From Phoronis ovalis (taxonomy: Eukaryota > Phoronida > Phoronidae), in contig JAOXYB010083498.1 of the NCBI GenBank assembly GCA_028565635.1, forward strand, positions 1 to 22,862: a stretch of 22,862 nt of DNA, written 5' to 3'. The notes beneath the pieces are model-generated. The model was not told where the DNA came from, did not search any database, and worked only from the letters and a program-made list of their open reading frames with translations. Shown piece by piece: positions 1 to 12,500 of the stretch; the first letter of the stretch is position 1, and each line of letters opens with the position of its first letter. A program made the position numbers and the translations under genes.

Positions 1-461
1 CGAGACACACCTCTACACCCCCTAATTTTTTTTTTAAGGAACTATCCGAGGCCCTTACAGCTCAAGCTTACTGAGTAGTGCTACGTTAACTTTGAAATGC
101 TACTGAAAAACTAATCTGATTTTTTTATTAAATATAAAATAAAAATAGAACATGTAATCACACAAACACATATTGAACTGTATCAGTTTCAAGAGACAGA
201 TTATAAATATTATTAGAAATTTACTATTTATTTAGTGAAAATTTTATATTTGTAAAATGGAACCCTATACATATCAATTAAATGTACACAGCTAACATCT
301 AAATATACATATTATGTGTCTTTCATGGAATTTATTCTTGTTGCCTTTGTAAATTTACTTTTTGCTAAAGGTTCAAGATAAATGTTGTTTCTGCATAGCA
401 TGTTGTCTTATATAATCAATTCTTCAATAACTTGCTTCATGAGACTTTTAATTTTTTGCAG
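1..461 (+). other. 5' flank, presumably intron of the ITPRID-like gene
   Basis: AT-rich, starting with a C-rich and poly-T stretch. It contains no exon I can support. Because the next exon enters in mid-codon, this region is most simply intron joining an exon outside the window. Confidence 0.55.
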
Positions 462-507
462 ACCAAAGGAGATCGATACAGAACTGGTTGGATAGCCAAG
501 TTAACAG
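462..507 (+). CDS. ITPRID2-like: ITPRID-like exon 1 of the window (N-terminal Trp-Leu segment)
   Basis: Acceptor TTTTTTGCAG, donor ACAG|GTAACA. The exon enters in phase 1 and leaves in phase 2. It reads QRRSIQNWLDSQVN, matching the short WL-containing segment (IEDWL or IAIWL in vertebrates) that lies just before the SFEDDL motif. Entry in mid-codon shows that at least one coding exon lies upstream of the window. Confidence 0.8.
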
Positions 508-3500
508 GTAACATTTTTATGTTTTTAAAGACAGGTACATGGAAATATAGTTGTTAGAGTAGTGTCATATTTTTGAATAAGAATTTTACTGCTTAATAAT
601 ACTGTTTCCAAATCTATACAAACATGATGTTTAATCTGAGAATCTTCTTATTATTATATGTTACAGTTATGGTGCTACAGAAAAATGTTTGAAGCTTTCA
701 CAGTGCTCAAGCTTTGAAGATGATCTTAATCTTGGAGCTGAAGGTATGTGTATGCGCTGTTCACACACAGCATTTCATACTGGTTAATTAAGAGGGGTTT
801 TCCTCTAAATTAGGTTTTAGATTGTTGTGTATGTGTATCTGTCTTTCTCTAACTATTTTGCATAAACCAATAACCCAAGAAAAAATATTTTGAATCTGAC
901 AATATCGTGAGAATTTGTGCGAGTTGGGTTTTTGTCTTTTCTGATTTTTTTACAATAAAATAAATTTAAGAAAAATTAAAGCCGCAAAATTTGAAGCAAT
1001 CAGTCATGTTAAACAAGTTTTCTTTTTAAATAAAAATGAAACACCAAAAAATATTTTTGGTCTCACTTTAGCCAGTTTAGCAAACCTGCTTGATTTCATT
1101 GAATGCTTAATACAGATTTGTCCAATAGATTTGATAAATCCATAATTTTTAACCCAATTTTTCAAACCAATTTGAATTTTTTTTGTGATTAGATATTACA
1201 GACCCATGCCAAAGAATTTCTAAAACTGGACCTAAGGATTTTAAGTTGTTGAAAAGGGAGGAGGGGGGATTTTCTATGAAAATTTGTCTGATGTTTTGAC
1301 CCATTGGTGACAAATGCCGATGTAGGTTATATCACTTGTGTATCCTCAGGCATGTTTTACTCTCTAGGTTGCCTCAGCATTGACATGTCTAATACCCTAA
1401 GAACAGAGAAACAAAATATTGGACTTTCATATCAGTGTCAACATTTCATTATATATCAATTGCAATGGCATATTAAAGTTTAATACTTTTTATAATGTGA
1501 GCTTTTACACTGGTTTTCAATCTATAAAATTACACTAATGCTACTTGTTGTCTGCGAGACGTTAAAACTGATTAAATGTTAGTTATGAATAATTATTAAA
1601 AAATTTAGAACTGCATAATTACTTGGTATTGATAAGTATATAAAGAATAATGTGAAAATTTAAATTAATCTGTGGCACTAAATAACTTGAAAATTGACAT
1701 TTTATGTAACTTCAGGCAAAGAAAGTGAAATATGTTTTAACTCTGGATTTGTTAGAATATTTAGCATTAAAATGTGTTTTGTCTCTATTAGCAAGTCTAG
1801 ATATTTTTGTTTGTAAATGACACATAAGACATCCACTATTTTTGACTAGATGTTTTATCAAAATTTGAAAAGCTGAGTTTTTCTAAATATTTTGTTAGCC
1901 CATTAATTAATGAGCACAATGCATGCTTTTAATATATATATCTGAATTCAAAGTATTCATTCCTTAGCTTGCTTTATAGCAAGAATCAATACTTTAACAA
2001 TAATCTTAATTATGTGCTGGATCTTAAATTCCTGTGCACTTCAAGATATAGATTCATACATTTCATATGTAAGTTTCAGTTTGAATTCCTAAACAAAGTT
2101 TTGTATAAAGTATGTGGTATTATTATGTGGTAGTTTACTTGTCAGATCAATCTCCTGCTGTATAAATCATGATAACATCTTTATCTGACAGAAGAAAACC
2201 ATATTTTTTAAATCATTTTTATTAAATCTTCATTTTTATGTGGTGTAGGTTATTTTATTTGAGTACTGGACATTGTAACCTAGTATTATCAGTGCAAAGA
2301 TGGATTAAAAGGTATGCAGATACAATTAAAGTCCTGATTTTTCTTTAGCTGTGATATCATAACTCTTCATTTTAATGTAGTATCACTGAATGTACTATTG
2401 TTGTTACCTTTTCAAAGGAAGGATAATGGTAGATTATAACTGATGATTTAATGTAATACCATGAAATCCCTATACTGTTGTTACCTTCAAAGGAAGGAGA
2501 GGGGTAGTTCATAACTTTAATCATTTTAATATTATCATTGAATCTAGTACTGTTATTACCTTCAGTTCAAGGGAAGGAGAAGAGGTAGATAATACCTCTT
2601 ATAACACCCTGAATTTTAGAGCCTATAAATCATCACTGTTCCATTTAATATTTCATATTTTATGTTTTCTTACCTCTCAAATTTTATCTTATTTATGGTA
2701 GCTACGTTTATAGACTCTGACACAATTGGACCATTTTCCCTGCCCTTCAATTAATTTTAAAACACTACTCAACTCAAAGTAGCCAATCACAATGCATGGC
2801 ATCATTTTTGAACAAGCAATAAAAGAATTTTTAACTAAAACAGAATCGATTGCGCGTTCCCTTCCTCATGCATTGCTTCTTTCGTAGAAGAACTGATTGC
2901 CCCCATATATAAATTTGGTTCTCACAAGTTCTCATTGGCTGTCACTGGAAGCGTGTCCAGGTGGGATGGACGATCAAAGGCCTGATCGAGTTGTGTCCTG
3001 ATCGAGTTGTGTCAGAGTCTAATAATCGAATCTACGATAACATATAAAATTTTAATTGAGAGGTAAGAAACTATAGAATGTGAAAGTTTTAATCATCGGT
3101 ATAAGCAAAGTTTATAGTCTTTGACACGCATGGTTTTTTATATATGTTATCTGTCTGTCTGTCCAGTTACTGATTTACAATAAATTGCTGGGTGAATGAT
3201 CCACCTGTTGATTCTATTAGGTTTGGGTGTGAAATGTAAGCATTATTTACCATACCAAGCATTTTCCTAAAGATCCATTTTTTAATCATATTATGTTGAT
3301 GTAAAGAGATGAACTGGAGATGACCATAAAAATGTGCTTGCTAATAAGCAGCTCGTAGTTCCTATGGACACATGTTACGACACATCTGGCATTTGCAGCA
3401 AAAACTATTAAATCACTCTTAATTATACTAAATAGCTAAAAAAAAGTGAATTAATTAGTGTTATGTGCACTGTACTCGTGTACATAAACCAGCAAGGGCA

Positions 3501-6500
3501 TTTCCTTGAAAACAGCTGTATACTATCTCCTATATGTCAAATATTGATTGTTGCAAAATAAAGGTGAAATATGTATACTGGCCTAAGTAATAAATAAAAA
3601 TGAAAAAAAGAACTAAGTAATCTTTATATACTTTAATTTTTTATGTGACTGTTCTTTACAGAACATGTAGTTAAGCGTGTTTTATATGATTGTATAATCT
3701 AAATTTTAATTAAGTTTAAAAACATTGATGGTTTCTAAAGAAAACATTTACTGCAGTATTCTGATATAAAATTAATAATAAAAGTATAAATCCTTAAAAT
3801 GGTAATGGAAATAGAATTATTCCACTTGAGTTTCATTATTATAATTGTGGATAGTTCATTTTCTGGACTGTGGTAAGCTCATCCTCATAGGAAAGAGTTA
3901 ACTATAACACAACAAAGATTAGCTCATATATTAATAGAAGGCATGTTTTTATCATATGTTACAATAGGTTTTTCTGAAAGGTGTATTTGTGATCAATAGA
4001 ATTTCAATTGACAGTTGTCTCTTGTTACTTCACCTGTTATTTGAACTAACAGGAAAATCAATGTTTAATGTCTATTTGGTAACATTTGGTAATATAACGA
4101 GTCAACATCAAACATCAAGTACATTTGATGTTGACTCACATTTGGTGTTATTCTTCAGCAGAGGCATGAGAATATAAGTGTTTCTTTCCTTAATTTCAAT
4201 GAATAAATATAGTAAATCTCCGCAGCCATCAAATATTTGGAGAAGGATTGATTATCCCCCAGCTACTGCACTTTTGATTATAAAACTTTGTTGGACTTGA
4301 ATTGGTAAAAGCAATCTGCAAACCTAAAAATGAAATTTAACTTCATAAAATCCGGGTCCACCGGCCTTACTGTTAACACACACTGAAAGCCCTACCACTG
4401 AGTGAACGATGACAAACATCCATTTACACTGATCAGTCATTTACAGGGGAGCTGTTATAATATTATTTCATATGTGTAATCTGCTCCTCTTGTCTCACCT
4501 CTGCATACCAATATACTCACTGTTCACTGATTGCTTGTAAATTTCTCTTTCAGCCAAACAGTATCCAGCACCTCAAGCCACACTTAGCATGCATTTACAA
4601 CAGAGGTAATTATTATAAGCTAATGTTGCATTATTGTCAAAAATCTATTTTGTTAAGGAGTACTGTACTTCTAATCCTGTGAACACAATATAGAATTGCC
4701 CTGGTGTTGATCTTGATGCCGCACTAGAGCACAACTCATAGGTAATATTGAATGATTTCATTCTTGGATAAATTGGCTCTACCTTAAGCAAAAGCATACC
4801 CCATCTATTGAAAACATGTCTTTGAACATTTTCCGTATGACTGTCCTTTGTTGTAGCTAACATCCTCAGTTCTATAAAGTGCAAAGCATTAGTAAATCAT
4901 GACACATATAAAAGTAAAAATATTTTTCAAAAAGTAGCCAAGATTGTTTGAAAAATACTCTTCTGGCTGATAGATTAGTTTGGAATACTTTATTTGATAT
5001 TTTCCCTATATTTATCAATTCACATGAAATCATAGGCTAGTGTTTGCTTTGATAAATATGTTTCCTGATATAACTGTAAAGTTCAATTGCTTAGGTGTAC
5101 TGATTTTTGTCTACTTTAAACTATGTGCACAACATCTGTATGTTACATGTTCCTTTTATGTTTAAAGGTTGTTTGGAAATGAATCCTGGAAGCGACGTAG
5201 ACGAGCATTCCGTGACAGCAATTATCAAAGTCTAAACTCAGAGGGTCTAAACTCAGATTGTTCTTCATGGTAAGTATGTGAAGTAGTCTCCAAGATGGAT
5301 AATTCTTAAATATCTTTAGAACTGGAGAACTGGGTAACAAGCAAATGTAAATTAAATGTATACTGATGATCTTGCTACATAAATCAGTTTCATGCAGCTA
5401 CCAAAATGATTATTTGGTGGTTGTTCTGTGAACAGCAAGTGACTAGTTTCATTTAATGAATAGAGATAACTATATAACTCTTCTCAGGGTCTTACACCTG
5501 CCACCCTAATGCAAAATTGAATACTAGCCATAAAATGAATAATTCTCAACTAAGTAAACTACTATAGAACTCCACCACCAAACAATCCCTTTATTAGCTG
5601 TAATGCAAACTAATCATGTGACATGGTCAGGCATTATTATAATAAAACATTGCCTCCAATGAAATTTATTAGGCAGTGTTGGCAATTTGAAAAATATGTT
5701 AATAAGTATAAAACCTTGTAATTATCTAATATGTATTACCAGTAGCTGATATATTATGTAATCTGTTTCAGCACAAGTATTGAGCAGATTTTAGATGTAC
5801 GAAAAGCAAAAGCCGAAGATATTCTTATGAACTTAGGATTTGGTACTTCAATGGATCAAAATCTTGCTGACAGAATCCCGCTGCGCTTTCTGAAGACGAA
5901 ATCTGAAGCACATGGAATAGATGTCAACCGGTTTGTCTGTGACAATGAGGATTTGCAAGATAAGCTGGTGATGGAAGAGTGCCTTGGTACTCCAAGTAAG
6001 ACTATGCTATGGATAATACAATAATTTTTATATTCAAGGCCAGTTAAGTAGTTTAACATGTAAATATATCTTTTTGAGATAGCTTTTTCTTCTAAAAAGA
6101 TTTTATGTTTTCCTGTTCAAGAAATTTTGCAACAACCTACAACTATAATGCTTCGTGGTCCATGATTTGGAATCCTCATTTTGTATTTGTGTTCACTGTC
6201 TGACTGTTTCCTCTGTCATACCATAAATGTTGCCGGGTGATTTAATGTCTTATTCCTGTATGTACACAGTGTCATGTTATACTATCATAATGCCATTCTA
6301 TTAAAATTACTGTTGACTGAAAATTTGATTCATCTTTCACTTTCAGCAAAGGTTTAAATCTAAGAAAAATTTATCAAAAACTAAGCTTTAGAAAAAAAAT
6401 TGTGTCAGCAGCTCTTATCTTTTACACTTTCAAAACATTTTTAGTCTGACATGAACTGATATCGTTTGTTGGTTGAATGTTTCAGTGCTTGGTTATCACA

Positions 6501-9500
6501 GTCGCTCAGGATCGAGAAGCGCATCTTCAGCTGATAGCCAATCAGAACACAATTTACATGATACTTCAAATGTGCCTTATCGGAGAGTTTCTCGTACTAT
6601 TTCTTTAACAAATGAAGTATTTCATGGTATGACTCCTAGTGGTAATAAGTATGACAGTATATTGATATCGGACAACACTCAAGCATTACAAAAGCAAGGG
6701 TTGTATGATGCTGGTTTGGGAATTTCAATCAAAATGTTATCAGAAATGGATCGAAAAAAAGGCAGACGACATTCCACTATTTATTCACAACATGAAATGC
6801 AACAGCTTAAAAAATGTCAACGACATTCCGCACCAGAAATTTCATATAGTAAAGATATGCATGTAGATACCACTGACTTAGACGTTGTTACTGAGGATGT
6901 AGAATTACCAAAAAGAACTCATTTAACGGTCTGCAGGACAGACTCCGATTCAACACTAGTACCTGAAAGGTCGCCATCTTTCAAGTCAGATACTTTAACT
7001 AGTTGCTGGGATAGTTTTGATGTGAACAATACTGTAGTGCTTTCTAACAAGGGTGATGCATTAGATGATGTTTCCCCATTGACACCAAAACTAGATAATG
7101 ATGTTATTGTTGATGGACACAAACACAATACGACTGAAAGTATGCAGACAGATGTTGATGATTGTCAAACAAGTGCAATTCATAAAGGTGTTGAACAAGA
7201 TTTGGTGTGCAATGATAATAATTCTGCAATATTCATGGCTTCAACATCAAGTTATATTTTAGCTGATACAAGTAATAATGCAAATTTCAAAAGCAATCGA
7301 GGTGCAATGTTAGAAACTATTAGAGAATCAAGTGCAAAAGATACATGCTGTGATGAAGAATGTATTATCGCTGTAGAAACTAAATGTGACAGTGTGTGTG
7401 AGAAACCGTCACCACGACATACGCGATCATATAGAGTTCCATCTGGATCTGGAGAATTCCGACGACCAAAGCTTGCAAAACTGCGTGCAATGGCTACAGA
7501 AGTATTTGAATCATTTGAACTGGAAGAGGTTTGTACAATTAGAATATACTGCTTTTTTGTTTGCTACCTACCATGCAATAACATTATCTTTGGGAATGCC
7601 CATCCAACACCATTGGTTGACTAACTAAGTATTTATTTAGTGCAGTTCGATCTGGAGAGTCTGATATATACCATCAAGAGAGTCTGATATATACCATCAA
7701 GAGAGTCTGATATATACCATCAAGAGAATCTGATATATACCATCAGACTCTTCAGAACTGCAATAAATAAATACTTATCTATATGATATGGTATCACATT
7801 GTTAAAACATGCCTTTTGGCATATCTTATTAAATGTTTTTATAAAAAGCAGAATATTTAATAGGCATTTTCACAGTTGGAATGCAACAGACATTATGTAA
7901 CTATATATTATAAACGGTTGAAATAAATAATACACACAAAAATAAAAATGTTTTAAAAATAATTTTAGACATGTGCAAATCAATTATGGTAGCTGCATGT
8001 ACAGAGGCAAATAGAGCAATTAACAAATATTTGGTTTTAAGGGTCAATAGCTACTTAAGACAATAGATAAGGTGTAGGGATGAGTTTAAACATTTGCTTG
8101 GGATAGCTAGATAATTTCTAAAGTAATGGATTATTAAAGAGGCTGTTCTCATAGGATTCATTCATACTTCGCACTGTTGGTTCAATTTTGGAAATAAACT
8201 GATATACCGATAAAGGCATACATTCTTACATTCTTACATGGGAACATTTTAGTAATCCATGTCTATGTAATCAGTAATCTGATCATTTAATTATAGAAGC
8301 AACCTTTCTAAAAAAAAGTGTCCAATGTCATATGTTTCAAAAATGTTGACTGAAAGGGAAGTTGTAATGCACATGAAGTTAAAGTACATGTGGTTAACCT
8401 GAGAGCAGTCATATCAGATAATGATGTACTTTACAGTTTTACTCATATATTGATTGGATATGATGGTGTAAACAAATTCACCTGAAACTGAATGAAAAAA
8501 GCAGACAAAATATATGTCTGCAAGTTTTATACTGTAGGTTTAAAATAATTAAAAATGTCTAATCACATAGCAAACAATCATGAATTAAGATGTTATTCTG
8601 TAGGGAGTTTCAAAAAAAGATAAGGATGCCATATTTATCTTCCACTTGAAGAAGATCTGCTCAAGTGTCTTAGTTATTCGGCACAGTTATAAGAGTATAT
8701 TTAACATTCCCTGCTAATGTATTTAAATTAAAGTAGTGTACAGTACACTAGCATTCCCTGCAGTTACAGGTTGGTTATTGTGTTCTCTTATTTCAAGAGT
8801 ATAATCTTTAAAATTTAATTTTGTACTTTAGGTATTGCGATCATTTTTCCTTTATTCTTTCTTATTGAGTGTCTAAAACAATATTGAATTTGTTTGATGT
8901 TAGTAAAATTAATTAGCTCTCAAAGTTAATGTAAAAAATCGAGTTAGATAATATTTTGCCTAAGATATTTAAGTGAAATGTTGTCATAATAAAGACATAG
9001 AAATTAAATGTGGTAATAAATTAAAATTATTGTATGTGCAGGTCACAATAAAGTTTAGTTTTTAGGGACAATTTATGTATTGAAATTTGAGCTAATGTCA
9101 AAATCTTTCATCTCGATCACAGTGTGTATGTTACTGAATAGATTAAAAATTGATCTGTTAAAATTGTTTCATGAGATTTTAATATCATTAAATACCAAAT
9201 AGTTGATAAAAGGATTGAATATTTCAGATACAAAGTACAGATGATATTGTTGGAGTTGTACATCTATGTGGACCCTTATCACGGACTGTCAGTATGCAGT
9301 CAGACAGCAGTGGTTTTGCAGATGTCGACCATGTGAATTTTTCCCCAACACAGGACTCTAGTTTGTGTGATCAAGTAAAGTACACAATGTAGTCATATAA
9401 CTGTCAAGTTGGCAAGATTTTTTGCAGCGATTCTGTATATTCAATCATGGTGGAAAATGATCTAAAAAATTGTATACTTCCACTTGACTCAAATATTAAG

Positions 9501-12500
9501 ATATAATGTGTGGTTCAAATTTTTCATGATGAGCATTGTTTCTGATTAGATTAAATGAAGCATAAATGAACTTGGTATTTGTATTTAAAAAAATCAGCTT
9601 AAAGCCAAAAATTGTGTGCTGTACTCAGCCCTGTACAGTTCATATATGTGTGATTCTCCAAAGCCCTGTTTAGTTACTGTACTGATATCAAATTTAAAAT
9701 ATGTGTCCTCCTGTGTCCTACATGTATCAAAATGCATAACTTTGACAATTTATGTGTTTTAGTTCCCGAATTTGAACAATGATGAATTTAATATAAACCC
9801 GGTTGATGTATCCATGGCAGCCAGAAGTGACATTATGGATGAAAACGAATCCCTTTCTTCCAAACAGGAACTTTTGATATCAACAGACTTTAAAAAATAT
9901 TTACCCAAAGAATATGCAAAAAGAAAATCAAAGTCTGAAAGTGGCGATGATATGTTGGATGATTTGTTACCTATTAAAAGGACGATTTCACGTTCACAGT
10001 CACTTGGTTCATTGGATGACAAACCCCAACAACAACATATGTTTGAAATTCAGCCTTTCCCAATAATTACTTTAAAAAGTTTCCTATCAGAAAGTTTAGA
10101 AGCAAAAGATTTCCCGAACTCTGAAATGTATTCAAATAAGGACATCTCACTGTCAACAGAAAATGTTGAGCATGATTATAGCATTGTTCAAGGTAATTTA
10201 AAAAATGACCATGGTTGTGTCCATTGTTTAGATGAAGATACAGATAATAGCCATGTTACCAAAAGTGTTGTTCGTAAAATGGCCGTTAGTGACAGCTTTG
10301 CTCCCAAACCATCTCATAGTTTATGCAGTAGTCATCCAGATCATGATGTATTAGATACTTTAGCTCAATTTGTTGTTGAAGATGTTTTACATGCATTTAG
10401 ATCAGAACATGCTCAAAGTTTGTTAAATACTACATCAGCAGATAATGAAATTCATAAGACAGAAACTGGAAGAAAAATTGAAAGCCAAAGTCTTCAGAAG
10501 GAAAAAATTGACGATATTGTAGATAAACAGAAAGATTATCTTTTATCAACAGATGAGACAACTGATGGTGTCAATTTTAACAATATGCCAAGCACCCACC
10601 ATTTTCAAAACAGTCAGTTTGGCCAAAGTGAGTCTGTGAGTGGTTTTATTCAAAATCTTCCTATTTCTGATACAAGATGTTTAATGGCTAATGATACACA
10701 TTGTGAAATTACAAAGTTTCCTTCAAGTTTAAGCGAGACCATAACTCCTGTTGATCAAGAAATTGACTATAATGTGGAATATTCAAGTAGTAAAGGTTGT
10801 TCAATGACAATAGTGAATAGAAATGTCAAGGAAAGTGAAACTTCTCCTGTCAGTGAACTTGGTGAAAGTGTAGTCGCAGGAATACAAGACTGCAATACTA
10901 TTTCAAAGCACGATACTGATGTTGTAACAGAAAATATTCAAATGTGTAAAGATACTAGTCATGAAGAATCTGTTAACAAATATGTTGTGTTAGATGACAC
11001 AGTTCATATTGTAAAAGGAAATGTAGAACATGACACCGAACCAGAACTGCAAAATCAACGAAATATTGCAGATATTCAGGTACTAGATGATGAACCCAAA
11101 GAAAATGATCAAAATAGGCCTATCTTATTGATGCCTTTAAAACGTAGCAGTTTAAAAATGGAAAACTACAGTGAAAATTTGGTTTCAAATGTGAAATTTA
11201 ACAGTGTCAAGTATGATGGCAATGGCGGTAGTGAATTAAAAAACTTGAAAACAGACGAGAATGAGGAATTGAAAAAATATGAGAAGTTAGTGATAAAATC
11301 AAAAGAACCAACAGTGCCAATATCCAGTGATATGGAATCTTTTAAAATATCACAAGAAAATGTACACATTATCGACGACGAACTGCAAGATACAGCAGTT
11401 ACTGATTATAGTATATTATCTAGCAATGAAACTTTACAAGGTCTAAGTCAAATAACCGTTGGTGCTGCAAATCTTTACACCACTGACACAAATATGGTAA
11501 AACAAAGTCAGTCAAGTACAAATATTGACGAGGGTGCAACCATGAGTGCTTTAGTCGTAGAAACTCCAAATATTAATGACTTTACAGAAAAAAGTTTGAT
11601 CAATCATGAACTGTTTGACACGGATAATAAAGTGGAAGAATTAAACAGTACAAGTGAGGTTTCATGTGGTGCTGCATTTGACATTATTTTGCCTGAAACT
11701 TTGGAAAAACTAAATACAGATGACAGAAATAACAGCCAGAGAATTTCTAACGAGATTTCTGTTCCATACAGACTCGAGGATAGTATGCACAGTAATAGTG
11801 TTCATGAAAATTATAATTGTCAGGATATTTCTAGCAAATTAAACGTGTATAATTCTAGTGTTGTGAGTGAAGATGCAAGCTCAATTTGGGATCCAAGCGT
11901 GGAGATTGAGATAGATGTGGATCAAGCCAGTGTTTGTTCTGTTCACGCAGATGATAAAAGCAATTCGCCGAAAACTTTTCGTGTGGAGAAACATTTTATC
12001 ATTTCTCCTGTGAGGATTATTGAGGTTGATGTCAACTCAAGTATCGACAACTATGATAAAAATTCAAAATCCATGACACTTATCAAGCCAGACATTGAAG
12101 GGAATGGGAATACAAGACCGATGTATGAACCATCCAGTGTTCAGGCTGTGAAATCTCAACCTGTGACACGCCCATCTAAATGGAATAATTTTGAACTGAC
12201 AGCATCCCCATTGGAACCTTTTAATACATCAACTCCTTTTACTCCGCCGTTACAAACACACAACTATTTGCATAACTCACTGAGCCAGGCTACTTCTCCT
12301 CAGCCATCGTATTTTGATAGAGGACATAACGTGGAAGTTACAGATGATACTTATTATGCTGCAGGAGCAATAAATAGCACTGACCAAATGCAGTCTTCAA
12401 GTAGTGCAGAAAGTCAATCCGTGGCCGATTATGTATCATGTATTTCCTCACCGGATTCTTTGAATGAATCATGTTATGCTTGCGGTGCTCAAAATCCCAG

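Larger units (their letters stand above)
744..4553 (+). other. Large intron of the ITPRID-like gene, repeat-bearing
   Basis: A 3810-bp AT-rich stretch between exons 2 and 3. I found no coding segment in either strand that matches a family I know. It holds the three-copy tandem repeat, the fold-back element and the perfect hairpin listed separately. The other open frames here are short and of low-complexity composition. Confidence 0.7.
7529..9227 (+). other. Intron carrying a small inverted-repeat element
   Basis: A 1699-bp AT-rich intron. Apart from the element at 7626-7777 and a 17-bp near-perfect palindrome (TAGTGTACAGTACACTA, 8734-8750), I saw no gene, RNA or long repeat. Confidence 0.6.

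Noticed and set aside
3148-3165. CTGT microsatellite
   Set aside because: Only about three units are present, too short to be meaningful.
5856-6059. Minus-strand frame opposite the IP3R-binding exon
   Set aside because: It is a shadow of the conserved plus-strand coding sequence.
7386-7628. Plus-strand open frame of 80 codons overlapping the end of exon 6
   Set aside because: It is a shifted frame inside the SFELEE-ending exon and the following intron, with no similarity of its own.
7655-7745. CRISPR-like repeat array
   Set aside because: The 23-bp units are contiguous with no spacers and sit in an animal intron, so this is a minisatellite.
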